A stretch of DNA of 64,000 nucleotides from CAZOIA01 sp964579675. GTDB taxonomy: Bacteria > Planctomycetota > Phycisphaerae > UBA1845 > PWPN01. This document shows, in pieces, positions 18,484 to 27,261 of the stretch (its first letter is position 1; every line of letters begins with the position of its first letter). The stretch lies in contig CAZOIA010000001.1 of assembly GCA_964579675.1 (NCBI GenBank), positions 1 through 64,000 on the forward strand. The letters run 5' to 3'. The position numbers and the translations under genes are program-made. Under the pieces are notes generated by a model. It had not been told where the DNA came from. It saw nothing but the letters and a program-made list of their open reading frames with translations, and did no database searches.

Positions 18484-19655
18484 GATGACGCCTCCTGCCT
18501 ACAGGCTGCGTGAAGCTCGCGCAAAGCGATTCGGGCAACTTCAGCATCATCGTCGTCACCATCCGATTGCTCCACGAGCTGTCTCGCAACGTTGGCAATC
18601 AGTGGGTCCGCCCCACGCTGTGTGAGGGCTTGAATCTCTTCCTCCGTGGGTGCGATGTGCGTTTGATTGGCCAGTTTCAACCGTAGGAGACGGGCGTCCA
18701 GTGATTCCAGAATCTGCTCAAGACGATGTGACGCCTCGATACCAATCGAACCAGTGAGTATCAGTCGTAGGAGGTCTTCATTGGCGCGCTGACCCAAGAG
18801 GGCAGCTAGGCGATCCTCAAGTTCGTTCAGTGCCGTATCGCCAGCGAAGTCGAACACGAGTTCGTTCCACTGTAGACTCGCCGTCGCAGACTTGGCGACT
18901 TGTGGTACTCCTCCACGTTGCACCTCAACGACCAGAATGTTTCCTGGATCGTGGTCACCACCTTTGGGAAACCGATCGAGCTCAGGCGTGCCGGCAAACC
19001 ATGCCTTTGCGCTCACCTGTTTCGCCCCGTGCCAGTCGCCCAGTGCGATGTAATCGATTTCTGAGTCGGGCAATCGCGCAAGATCAATCAGGTTGGTTGA
19101 AGAGTTGCTTTCCTCATCGTCATCCCATTGCCCCGAGAATACTTGCGTGCTGCCGTGAGCCAGGACAATGCGTGGCTTGTCAGGAGACAGTTCCGCGTAA
19201 ACATCAGAACCCCGCAGCCATTCTGTGGGGTCAGTGGAGACGGATCGGTGCAAGAGTGGACACGGCAGGATCACTGCGGACTTCAGCTCAAAGGGCCCAG
19301 GTTCACGCAATACCTTCAAATTGGGAGCCAAAGCAGCCTGCTCACGCAGAAAGAACTCCTGTTCCCAAACACTTCCAGGGCCCCCATGGTCGTGATTGCC
19401 CGGAATTACGATGACGGGCAACTTCATCTGCCCGATAGCACTGCATGCAGCCGATACGGTTGCCTTGTCTGCGCTGGGTGAGTCGAACAGGTCGCCTGCC
19501 ACGAGGACGAAGTCCGCACCGGTATCCTTTGCGACGAGGCCAATTCGCTCGATCACCTCAATCCGCGCCTGCTGAACCAGCGACCGCTTGTGCGTATCAC
19601 TGATTCCGGCGAATGGCTTTCCTATCTGCCAGTCTGCTGTGTGGATGAACTTCAT
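18480..19655 (-). CDS. SbcD/Mre11-like metallophosphoesterase nuclease
   Basis: A 391-residue calcineurin-like phosphoesterase, the nuclease half of an SbcCD/Mre11-Rad50 type complex. Metal-binding motifs are intact: HTADWQIGK (residues 5-13), GDLFDSP (54-60), GNHDHGG (86-92), LAHGS and ALGDWHG. The C-terminal third is helical and acidic (a DGDDDD run near the end). The start is 4 nt after the brxC stop and the stop overlaps the SbcC-like start as ATGA. The coupling to an SMC-type ATPase is why I call it SbcD-like rather than a generic phosphoesterase. Whether it duplicates or replaces a housekeeping SbcD elsewhere in the genome cannot be told from this window. Confidence 0.87.
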   Translation of the reverse strand: MKFIHTADWQIGKPFAGISDTHKRSLVQQARIEVIERIGLVAKDTGADFVLVAGDLFDSPSADKATVSAACSAIGQMKLPVIVIPGNHDHGGPGSVWEQEFFLREQAALAPNLKVLREPGPFELKSAVILPCPLLHRSVSTDPTEWLRGSDVYAELSPDKPRIVLAHGSTQVFSGQWDDDEESNSSTNLIDLARLPDSEIDYIALGDWHGAKQVSAKAWFAGTPELDRFPKGGDHDPGNILVVEVQRGGVPQVAKSATASLQWNELVFDFAGDTALNELEDRLAALLGQRANEDLLRLILTGSIGIEASHRLEQILESLDARLLRLKLANQTHIAPTEEEIQALTQRGADPLIANVARQLVEQSDGDDDDAEVARIALRELHAACRQEASS

Positions 19656-19659
19656 TCTC

Positions 19660-22600
19660 CTACTCCAGCACGATGCGAACCTTCCCGGGTTCCTTGCCCC
19701 TGGTTAGTTGGTCCAGATACTCCTCAAACCGCTTCTTCAGCTCGGTTGGTGTTGCGGGCGAGCCCCCGGCCAGAAGCGCCGCACGCAAATCGTCCGTCTT
19801 GACCTGAACCTTGACCAATCCGGAGAGCACCTCCTTGAGAGCATGGATGAAATCGTGCGCGAGATCCTCGGGCAGCGTGCGTTCCTTGATGAAGGCATCG
19901 ACCAGTTTCCGAGGCTTGGGCTTGAGCAGGCCCAGGTTCTCGCGTGTCGTGGGGTCCTCAAGGTTCGTCAACAATGTCTGCGTCCAATCGTCCACCAGCC
20001 TGTCCAGTTCGCCGTCGAATGCGGCGAGCGCCGCCTTGGCGGGGACCGCAGTCGATTCCGCGCTCGGCTTGAACGAGCAATGCGGGCACACTGGGGTGGT
20101 TTCGAGTTCCTGCTGGGTCAGGGCAAAGCAACTTCTCAGGCCGGCCAAGCGATTCTGGAAGTCGGTCAAGTGCTGTCGTGGCATCAGATCGATGGTCGAG
20201 AGCTTCTGTAGCGTATCCAAGCGGCTGTCGCGCATCAGGGAGGACTTCGTCTTGTCCTCGTTCACGCCCAGACGTGCCCGCGTATGCATCGTGAGGTAGG
20301 CGGTGACATACGCCTTCTTCAGTCCCGCGAACTTGCTAAGCACTTGCTGACGGAACGTGGCCGCAGCGCGCTTTGTCGGATCCGCAATCTGGGCTAGCAC
20401 GCCGTCGCGCGTCTTCTTCATCTCGCTCAGCCAGTCGTGGTCCTCTGGTAACACTGCCTCGGCCGTGGACAGGTACGAAGCCGTGGGCCCTAGGTCGGCT
20501 ACGAGTTCGTGCAGAGACTCAATCTCACCGAGCGTCGCGAGTCCGGTGCGGTGCCCGGCTACCTCGCGCGCGTCGTAGCGGAAGTTCTTAAGCTTGCCAG
20601 TGGAAGAGTAGGCCTGCAGCGACTCCAGGAATGTCTTCGTTTCATCCAGACGCGTACGGAACGTCTTGGTTTCATCCTCGCCGAGCAGGTTTCGGCCCCA
20701 GAACGGCAGGCCACTTTGGAGATGCTGCTGAACCAAAACCAGCTTCTCCACCGACCGGCTGACAGCCTTCTGGAGTTCCTGCACGGGCTCGTCCTTGCCC
20801 TGGGTGACGAGCTGCGCCATTCCCGGCGTCAGCCCCAGCAGTTCGAAAAGCGCCTTGAGCGCGGGGACGTTCCAATCCTTCGGCCGCTCAACGTGCTTGA
20901 ACTGCGCCAACTCGTCGACGGAAGTTGCGGCAATCTCAGGTAGGCCGGTTGCGTCGAACTTCTTGCCCGGAATGGCCAGGACCAAATCCCCTGAGTAGAC
21001 CAGTATCGCCAGCAACACAACCACCCACTCGGGTTCGAGCCGCAGGGATTGCGACGCCAAGTACTCGACACCAAGAACCTCCTGAATAAGTTCGGACCGG
21101 TTGACGACCTGTCCATGCCCCTTCTTTTTCAGCAGTTTCAGAATGTGCTTGGTGTACTTGGAGCGATATGCATCGAGCCGATCGCCGTCGAGCAATTCGA
21201 GCGCATCGAGGACCGCAGTCGCCTGCTTGGTCATGTTCTGGCCAGCGATGACCCGCAATGCGTCCTGGGCTGCCAGCGGCCGATTGGCTCCCGTGATCAG
21301 CACAGAGAAGGCAGGATAGTCCGGCGCCTGCTCGTCGAAGTGGGCCGCGAGGCAGACGGATCCCACCATATTGATGATATCTCGCACGTTGAGGCGAGCG
21401 CCGCCGGTGATCTTACCCTTCACCCAGGCCAGCAGGGGTTTTGGCTTTCCCTGGTAGGTCACCTCAAACGCGGATGTCATGTGTTCCTGGAGCCACTTGA
21501 CCAACTGTTGCAGGAAGCCGTTGTGTCCGCTCGCCTTTGCTTCGTATGTGGTCTTGGCGTGGCCGGAAGATGTTGACGCCAGGTCCAAGGCCGCGGCGTA
21601 ACTGCGCAGTGCGCCGCGAAACTCGTCGTCGGCGCCGGTCAATTTGAAGAAGACCTCATCCGCCTTCTTCTCATCCTTGAAATGTGGTGGGTCGTTCGGC
21701 TGGATGAAATACAAGTAGAAATCTCGTGGCGGAACGGCGGTAGACCGCTCATTGGGAGCACCGAAGAAAAGGTATCCTTCCCTCGCTGCCTTACGCTCGA
21801 GCCATTCGACCTCATGCTGCCAGATCTTGTAACCCGTGACGTAGGTCTGGTCGGTGCACTCCATCACGCGTTTGAGGGCTTCGTAGTAGTAGCGATCGAG
21901 CTGGGAGTCGTCGAGACTCTCCGCACGCTTCTCGATGAGCGCGTCGAAATCGTCGGTCTTCTTGAGGTCCAGGTAATACTGGCGGTTGTCCGGATTGGAT
22001 GAGATGAATTGCCCGCTGACGGTCTTGTGGATCTCTCGAAGCACCGTTTCGACTTGAGATAGGAGGTCATCAGCGGGCACGCCGCCGAGCTCTTCGATGC
22101 CGGGCTGGTACAGACACAGCCCATCCCGCAGCTCCTCTGCCGTCGCGCCCAAGGCTGCATGGATGTCGCCGGTCGTCAAGCGGTGCACCGATAGGGCCCG
22201 GATGATTTGCTGCGCCATTGGCTTGTACGTAGGGCGCGTGAAGGCCTGCTCAATCCTGGATTCGAGGACTTGGCTGCAGTCGATCACTGCCTTGATGTCA
22301 GGGTCCGCACGGAATGACGGGTTTTCCCGCAGGGTTCGCCAGTAGCTGTCATAGGCGACTAACCCGGGGCGGTCCGCTGGTACATCTGTGCCCAACAGCC
22401 GCTTCATCGCGACGGATAGGGTCTTGAGCACTTCGCGCTTTTCTACCGCGGTGACTCGCTCGAAAGTATCGATGTAGTCGGGGTGAACCGGGAAAAGGCG
22501 GACGAACTCGTCCATCCGTTCGTTCATATGGCCGTAGAACTTGGCAAATGGGGTAAGGTGTTCGCGTATCTTGGCCTGCTGCTCCGCAGTTTTTTTGAGC

Positions 22601-23376
22601 AGTCGTTCCGACACGACGAACTTCACGTCTTTCCGGGCGATGAGGATCTGCTCGAAGCGATCCTTGACCCGGCGGATGCTGTCGGCGACGAAGGAGAATC
22701 GGGGACTGTCAAAGATGGCTTCCTGTACGCCGGCAATGAAACGGAAGCGCAGATCCTTGCACACCTCGCCGACTTCACGCAGAAAATTCAAGTCCAGGAT
22801 AAGTTCCTGATCCTTGCGCGTCCGCAGATAGTCGAGCAACTCATCCACCACGAGGAGCAATCCGTGATCCGGGTATTCCTGGTGGAAGGCCGCCATCATT
22901 TCTTCGAAAGATCGTTTGTTGCCGGAAACCTCACTGGCGTCCGGGAAGGTATAGCTGACACCGAGAGCCCCGAGACGCTCTTCGAGTTCGGCGACCAGAA
23001 TGTCCCGCAACGTCATGGTGGTAGCGCCGATCTCTGTGCGTACGACCTTAAACTTGCCGGCGATTTTGGTGGCCGCGTCGGCCACTTGAGGGTTGCTAAG
23101 ACAGGCAGAGAAGTCAGAATGCTCCGCTAGTCCCGAGATGACCGACATGAGATGCGATTTACCGGTGCCGTAATTCCCGACGACCAGAAGCCCCTTGTTG
23201 TCCACGGGTTGGTCGATCTGGAGCTGAGGAATGACGAGGCTCGTCAGTCGCTCGGCCATCTCCTCAGAGATGACATAGGTATCGACGAGGTGTCGAGCGG
23301 CCGCCGTTTCGTCGGCGTCCCGGAGCTGAACCACACTTTCGATGGCCTCGAATTGAATCAGGTCGCCGTATTTCAT
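19660..23376 (-). CDS. brxC: BREX P-loop ATPase BrxC/PglY
   Basis: A 1238-residue protein starting at ATG 23376 with AAGGGG about 10 bases upstream; the open frame runs 53 codons further but that part overlaps brxF and is not coding. Walker A is [12 protein letters not shown] (residues 65-76) and a Walker B-like VVDELLDYL lies near 160-170. The DUF6079-like architecture, with one ATPase domain followed by about 1000 residues of helical repeats, is that of BREX type 3 BrxC/PglY. One CPHC motif near residue 1130 could be half of a zinc site. BrxC is needed for defence in studied BREX systems, probably as a DNA-engaged ATPase. It is followed after 4 nt by the SbcD-like gene, which is not part of the usual BREX-3 order. 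Confidence 0.9.
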   Translation of the reverse strand: MKYGDLIQFEAIESVVQLRDADETAAARHLVDTYVISEEMAERLTSLVIPQLQIDQPVDNKGLLVVGNYGTGKSHLMSVISGLAEHSDFSACLSNPQVADAATKIAGKFKVVRTEIGATTMTLRDILVAELEERLGALGVSYTFPDASEVSGNKRSFEEMMAAFHQEYPDHGLLLVVDELLDYLRTRKDQELILDLNFLREVGEVCKDLRFRFIAGVQEAIFDSPRFSFVADSIRRVKDRFEQILIARKDVKFVVSERLLKKTAEQQAKIREHLTPFAKFYGHMNERMDEFVRLFPVHPDYIDTFERVTAVEKREVLKTLSVAMKRLLGTDVPADRPGLVAYDSYWRTLRENPSFRADPDIKAVIDCSQVLESRIEQAFTRPTYKPMAQQIIRALSVHRLTTGDIHAALGATAEELRDGLCLYQPGIEELGGVPADDLLSQVETVLREIHKTVSGQFISSNPDNRQYYLDLKKTDDFDALIEKRAESLDDSQLDRYYYEALKRVMECTDQTYVTGYKIWQHEVEWLERKAAREGYLFFGAPNERSTAVPPRDFYLYFIQPNDPPHFKDEKKADEVFFKLTGADDEFRGALRSYAAALDLASTSSGHAKTTYEAKASGHNGFLQQLVKWLQEHMTSAFEVTYQGKPKPLLAWVKGKITGGARLNVRDIINMVGSVCLAAHFDEQAPDYPAFSVLITGANRPLAAQDALRVIAGQNMTKQATAVLDALELLDGDRLDAYRSKYTKHILKLLKKKGHGQVVNRSELIQEVLGVEYLASQSLRLEPEWVVVLLAILVYSGDLVLAIPGKKFDATGLPEIAATSVDELAQFKHVERPKDWNVPALKALFELLGLTPGMAQLVTQGKDEPVQELQKAVSRSVEKLVLVQQHLQSGLPFWGRNLLGEDETKTFRTRLDETKTFLESLQAYSSTGKLKNFRYDAREVAGHRTGLATLGEIESLHELVADLGPTASYLSTAEAVLPEDHDWLSEMKKTRDGVLAQIADPTKRAAATFRQQVLSKFAGLKKAYVTAYLTMHTRARLGVNEDKTKSSLMRDSRLDTLQKLSTIDLMPRQHLTDFQNRLAGLRSCFALTQQELETTPVCPHCSFKPSAESTAVPAKAALAAFDGELDRLVDDWTQTLLTNLEDPTTRENLGLLKPKPRKLVDAFIKERTLPEDLAHDFIHALKEVLSGLVKVQVKTDDLRAALLAGGSPATPTELKKRFEEYLDQLTRGKEPGKVRIVLE

Positions 23377-23410
23377 CGTGTGCGTCCCCTTACGATTCTG
23401 TTGGCTGTGC

Positions 23411-23887
23411 TCATGCCGTTGCCTCCGGTACTGCCACCAGGAAATCGCGGACCGGGTAACGCCGGTGCTCGAGGTGACCCGGGGCTGCGTATGTAACGTG
23501 TCCACTATCCAGCGAGCCATTCCAGGCAGCCACAACGGTCCTGTTACGCGAAATCCCCTGGAGAAGCCGAAGTGGGTCTTGTTTCAGAGATATGTCAAAG
23601 AGAATCTCTATATTGTCCAGCAACACGGCATCACTGCCGGCCTCGCCCACGATCTCCTTCAGCAGCCGCGCGACCTGGAGAGTCCGTTGCCGTTCCGTCA
23701 TGTCCAGCATGCGACGAGAGAGCTCCAGGTTGATGTTGACAAGCGGTGCGCCCGTACGCTTTCGGACTTGCTGAAGCGACCATGTCTTTCCCCCGCCTGC
23801 CGAGCTCAGCACCAGAGTCAGCCGATGATAAAGCGCAGCTGCCTCCTTCATCTTGCGAATGACCTGATCTGCGAGGGGCTCTGGCAT
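23411..23887 (-). CDS. brxF: BREX-3 P-loop protein BrxF
   Basis: A 158-residue P-loop protein with Walker [10 protein letters not shown] (residues 28-36) and a Walker B-like [12 protein letters not shown] near 90-100. This short STAND/AAA-like NTPase opening the gene set is diagnostic for BREX type 3. The ATG at 23887 overlaps the stop of the HTH gene as ATGA; a longer in-frame extension upstream is a shadow of that gene. It precedes brxC by 34 nt. BrxF probably works with BrxC, but its exact activity is not known. Confidence 0.88.
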   Translation of the reverse strand: MPEPLADQVIRKMKEAAALYHRLTLVLSSAGGGKTWSLQQVRKRTGAPLVNINLELSRRMLDMTERQRTLQVARLLKEIVGEAGSDAVLLDNIEILFDISLKQDPLRLLQGISRNRTVVAAWNGSLDSGHVTYAAPGHLEHRRYPVRDFLVAVPEATA

Positions 23888-24084
23888 CACTGGTCTCCGT
23901 TGCCCTGCGGCTCGTTGGGCCGAGATTCTTCCAACCAACGGTCGATCGCTTCCTTGCGGAAACGCCAGTGGCGCCCCACCTTCTGGCAGGGGATCTTGCC
24001 CTCCTGTGCGAGCTTGTACACCGTCGACTTCGGGATCTTCAGGTAAACGCACATCTCATCGATCGTCAGCACCTGATCTGACAT
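23887..24084 (-). CDS. excisionase-type helix-turn-helix protein, first gene of the operon
   Basis: A 65-residue protein with a MerR-superfamily HTH_17 (excisionase/AlpA-like) fold: LTIDEMCVYLKIPKSTVYKL at residues 6-25 is the HTH, followed by the wing KVGRHWRFRKEAIDRWLEE. The ATG at 24084 has GGTGGAG about nine bases upstream and was preferred over an upstream in-frame start at 24129, which would add 15 residues before the domain. The promoter lies about 57 nt upstream and the stop overlaps the brxF start. It may autoregulate the operon; it could also be a relic of a mobile element's directionality factor. BREX regulators described so far are WYL-type BrxR proteins, so this would be a different kind. 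Confidence 0.8.
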   Translation of the reverse strand: MSDQVLTIDEMCVYLKIPKSTVYKLAQEGKIPCQKVGRHWRFRKEAIDRWLEESRPNEPQGNGDQ

Positions 24085-24140
24085 TGCTCTGCTCCACCAG
24101 CAACGCGGCCATGCAGCATCTATCCCCACAAGTGTTCGTT

Positions 24141-24168
24141 ATTATGACCTGCTGCGAGTTGCTGTCAA
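24141..24168 (-). promoter_or_regulatory. sigma70-like promoter of the defence operon
   Basis: On the minus strand TTGACA (24168-24163) is followed by a 16-nt spacer and CATAAT (24146-24141). The -35 is a consensus match and the -10 differs at one base. A transcript starting about 7 nt downstream would have a leader of roughly 50 nt before the HTH gene. This is the only good promoter I see for the 13-gene operon. Confidence 0.6.
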
Positions 24169-24902
24169 ACCACCAGCCCGAGCACGATTTGGGGGTTTTG
24201 CACTGGCGTTTACGAACCATGAGTCGCGACCGGACGGTCCGGTCCGATCGAAGCCCCAAACGAAGGCATATGGGCCTGTCGCCGAGTGATGTCGCCCGAA
24301 ACCGTCACCTGTGGGATCGTGGAACTCTCGCGCCACGAGCAGGAAGATGCGAGAGATTCGCTCGTTCCTGGGCCTTACTCAGACGGTCTCCTAGCCTGGA
24401 TTCCCATGCTACCCATTTCCCCTAACGTTTACGCATGATCTGGCCTTGTAGGCGGCAGGCCGCAAGACGCGAGACTTTGAGACCGCCACGCTTAACCCGC
24501 TGATGCTGATGCGCTTATGGTGCCGCTCCGAGTCTCATGGCTCCGATTCAGTGAGATTCTCGGGCGGCGCCTGGTTGGCGGGGCCGGTTGTATGGCCGTT
24601 CCCGAAGACGCCGGCCAAGCCCTCCGACCTGATCGTGGGCGACGACATTTCGAAGCCAAGTTGCCGGGCATACTCGGTCGCCTCAGACGCCGGCTTGAGG
24701 AACAAGAAGACGATGGCGTTGAGCGCAGTGACGGTGGCCAACGCGGCGCCCGCTGTCCAGACCGACGGCAGCGGTACAGCCCACCACCGCCTTTCACACC
24801 GTTCCGGGCATTCGCTGGGCGTTGGCGACCCCCGCCTGCATCCTGCTACAGGTCACTCACGAGGTCACTCAAACGAGCGTACAATAGGCTGAAATGTTGC
24901 CC
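24169..24902. other. gene-poor spacer between the operon and tRNA-Pro
   Basis: About 730 nt without a convincing gene. Apart from one weak minus-strand open frame (24535-24741), I see no recognisable protein, RNA or mobile-element sequence. Confidence 0.5.
24535..24741 (-). CDS. possible small single-pass membrane protein or remnant
   Basis: A weak call. From a TTG at 24741 the frame encodes 68 residues. The frame is open for about 30 codons further upstream without an ATG or GTG, and that part adds a WTAGAALATVTALNAIVFLF-like hydrophobic stretch. It therefore looks like the tail of a membrane protein whose start is missing, or a small single-TM protein. The C-terminal half is polar with no recognisable domain. 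No Shine-Dalgarno sequence supports the TTG. Confidence 0.22.
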   Translation of the reverse strand: MATVTALNAIVFLFLKPASEATEYARQLGFEMSSPTIRSEGLAGVFGNGHTTGPANQAPPENLTESEP

Positions 24903-24933
24903 AAAAAGAGCCCACCGCAAACGCTGTGGGCTC
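24903..24933 (-). terminator. Rho-independent terminator of tRNA-Pro
   Basis: Arms 24908-24915 and 24926-24933 (GAGCCCAC/GTGGGCTC) form a perfect 8-bp stem with a 10-nt loop. On the minus strand it is followed directly by TTTTT (24907-24903). It lies 35 nt beyond the 3' end of the tRNA and points the same way. Confidence 0.85.
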
Positions 24934-24968
24934 GCTATAAACCATTATAGATGAACGGTTTATGGTAT

Positions 24969-25044
<76 letters not shown>

Positions 25045-25109
25045 AACCGCCGCGCAGGCTGCATGAGTCGCGGCGGGCCAAGTTATGATGAGTCATCGAT
25101 CCCACCATG

Positions 25110-25916
25110 TCAATACCCGTCTTTTAGGCCTCCCTGCTCGGGGTCCGTGACAGAATCGGCGGGGTTCCCAGGAAGCCGTGGCGTCGTCTTTCCCGGATGA
25201 CCTGAGGCGGCCCGCGAACAAGTGCCAATGTGAGAAAGCGAGAAAACGCCGGTTGCGACGTGCCTTTTCCACTTTCGCACCTTTTGAGCCGGGGCTTGGC
25301 GGAGGCAACGTAGGGCTTCCTCCGGCCCGCCGGCTGAACTGTCACGCACCTCCCTGCCCGCCGACGTCACTGCGGCGTCAGTCGCCATATCTGACAGCAG
25401 CTCCGCCGGCATTCCGGCTGCCAACTCCTCATACCGATCCGTCGCCGCCCGGGCATTCGGATCGCTCACGTGGATGCAGAATTCCCGCGTGGTCGTGATG
25501 CTGGAATGGCCTATGGACTCTTGAAGCCCGTGGATCCGCGTCCCGCAGTCCGCATGGTTCTGGCCGAACGACCGGCGAAAGCTGCGGGCGGTGATCGGGG
25601 TTGTCAACTCGATCCCCGGCCACCGGACCTCGCTCCTGGTATGGCGCAAAACGTTCAGAACGATGTCCCTGTTCTACCAGGGACCGGGCTTCCTTGCCCC
25701 CTCCCTCGGCAATCTCTGCCGGCATGACTTCCAGTTGCGCTTGACTTGCCCGAATCGTCGAGCGGTCAGCAACAAAAACAGGACACCTTCGGGCGCTTCG
25801 GCCTGCCACTCAGCCAAGGCGTCAATAACAGGCTCCGGTATCGGCACCGACCGCTTTCTGCTCACGCCGCCCCGACCGTCGGACTTGACTCTGAATGGAG
25901 GTGATTCCCGCGTGGG
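25110..25916 (-). pseudogene. degraded tyrosine recombinase/integrase (C-terminal catalytic part)
   Basis: In one frame the minus strand encodes an integrase-like stretch: SRKRSVPIPEPVIDALAEW, then an in-frame TAG at 25674-25676, then NRDIVLNVLRHTRS and the box-II region SFRRSFGQNHADCGTRIHG with GHSSITTTREFCIHV. The alignment to phage-type integrases continues smoothly across the TAG. The catalytic tyrosine expected in REFY is a cysteine codon (TGC). A second stop at 25917-25919 cuts off the N-terminal arm-binding region. After about residue 110 of the second part the sequence drifts into another frame. With a nonsense codon, no nucleophile and no N-terminus, this is a dead gene. It lies 65 nt upstream of the 5' end of tRNA-Pro. 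Confidence 0.8.
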
Positions 25917-25931
25917 TCATCGATCCCGCAC

Positions 25932-26085
25932 GTGAACGACGACAAGAAGCTGGAATTCAAGTACGGTTACATGGACCAGCGGGTGGAGAAGACGTATGCG
26001 ACGCACAACGGCTCTGACTGGGTCAGGCAATCGAAGCGGCGCTTCGCCTACGATGGATGGAACTCCCAGCGCACGGATCGACCTG
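25932..26085 (+). pseudogene. fragment of an RHS/YD-repeat protein
   Basis: About 50 codons read NDDKKLEFKYGYMDQRVEK, followed by a WNGSDW-like NGSDWVRQSKRRFAYDG, which is the periodic pattern of RHS/YD-repeat proteins (Y-x-YD-x-x-x-R-x-x-K, then RRFxYDGWN). Frame similarity fades after YDGWNSQ and there is no delivery or toxin domain, so it is an isolated repeat fragment. It directly abuts the integrase remnant and the next membrane-protein gene. Confidence 0.6.
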
Positions 26086-26142
26086 GCCCTGTCAACTGCT
26101 TGCGCGTGGGTGCTGCGCGGTTTTCCAGTGACTTCACGATAC

Positions 26143-26745
26143 ATGCACAAGCCCATTGACTGGTTTTCCATCAGCGCTCCGCTCATACCACTGTTACCCT
26201 TTCTGATCGCCTCCTTGTGTGTCGAGGTCCCGGGTACCGTTGCCTACATCCATCTGGCATGCCTCGGCCGCACCAGTGTCCCACCGGACGATTTCGGACA
26301 CCTTCTTGTGGCCCAAGTCGTCACGGCTTTCTGGTACGTCGTGATCGTGAACGTGGTCCTCGCGCTTTGGTTGGCCCTCTTGGTCTCACGATCTCGTTCC
26401 GGACCGGCGCCATTGTCTTCTCTGATTCGAGGTATCCGGCGAATCCTATACTTTGCGGCCATACCGTATCCCTTCTTAGCCTTGGGAACCGGTTATTGGT
26501 CCACAATAGAGGTGCACATGAGCGAGTTCTATACGCCATTCTGGCTCGATGCCTGTGCTACGGCAGCACTACTGATGGGAGCGATCGCCCGAATCCTCAT
26601 CGTTGGGTTCGCTTTCAGCCGGGAGACCAAGGCTTCATCCTCCACTGCGGGCATCGCTACCTTGGGGGCGCTTGATGCCTGGCTGATGCTGGCGTTTCTC
26701 TGTCAGGTGGTCGCCGCCGCCTCCACCGAATGGTTGTGGCGATGA
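26143..26745 (+). CDS. hypothetical multi-pass membrane protein
   Basis: A 200-residue protein with about five hydrophobic segments (approximately residues 9-28, 55-82, 103-122, 139-160 and 172-192). I do not recognise the family. The frame is open upstream to 25996, but that part overlaps the RHS fragment, so the ATG at 26143 beginning MHKPIDWF, just before the first hydrophobic segment, is preferred. No clear Shine-Dalgarno sequence is present. No neighbour suggests a function. Confidence 0.6.
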   Translation: MHKPIDWFSISAPLIPLLPFLIASLCVEVPGTVAYIHLACLGRTSVPPDDFGHLLVAQVVTAFWYVVIVNVVLALWLALLVSRSRSGPAPLSSLIRGIRRILYFAAIPYPFLALGTGYWSTIEVHMSEFYTPFWLDACATAALLMGAIARILIVGFAFSRETKASSSTAGIATLGALDAWLMLAFLCQVVAAASTEWLWR

Positions 26746-27078
26746 AAGGCACAAGAAGGGATCAGAGCAATGCTGTTCGGGACGACAATTGTTGGTTTCA
26801 CCCGCGAGGGGAGTCAGGATAGGTCTTCGTGATGCCGCCAGGACCTCGCGCCGCGTGCGCGCGACAAGAAGTGACGCCTGAAGTCGCTGTTTGCCAACCC
26901 TTCGGCCAAGCCGGTGGGTGAGATGAGCGACGGTGGCACGGGAGATACGAGGCGACGGGTTCGTTCGGTTGGCTTCCGCGACGGAACAGCCAAGCCCCGA
27001 GAAGCCTGGCTCACAACTTCTTGGACAAACACGGGTTCACCCTCGTGCCAAGCCCCCCAGCACGCCAAACACGTACGT
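26746..27078. other. intergenic spacer, nothing recognised
   Basis: No convincing gene, RNA or repeat is visible; the open frames here are short and mutually overlapping. Confidence 0.5.
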
Positions 27079-27200
27079 GAGCCCGGTGCTTCTTCCCGGC
27101 GCGAGGTTCTCCCATCCGAGGAAACACCGGCCTCACAGAGGCCGGCTCTGATCGCGCTGGAAGCGGCGCTGACCGTGTCGGAACCGGCTCTGATCGCGCC
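27079..27200. repeat. dispersed intergenic repeat, copy A
   Basis: This stretch is highly similar to 57817-57919. Shared blocks are GAGCCCGGTGCTTCTTC, then a GAGGTTT/CCCC-rich variable part, then CCGAGGAAACACCGG with the hairpin CCGGCCT-CACAG-AGGCCGG and GCTCTGA, and ACCGTGTCGGAACCG. Copy A carries an extra unit of about 23 nt in which TGATCGCG recurs. It lies about 60 nt beyond the priA stop, in non-coding DNA. Confidence 0.75.
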
Positions 27201-27261
27201 GGACGCCGGTGGCCCCGCAGGGTTACTGCCCCGGCGAGCCGGTTCCTGAACCGATCATCGA

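Noticed and set aside
23377..23535. N-terminal extension of brxC by 53 codons
   Set aside because: It overlaps brxF and has no homology-like pattern; ATG 23376 has AAGGGG upstream and starts the conserved region.
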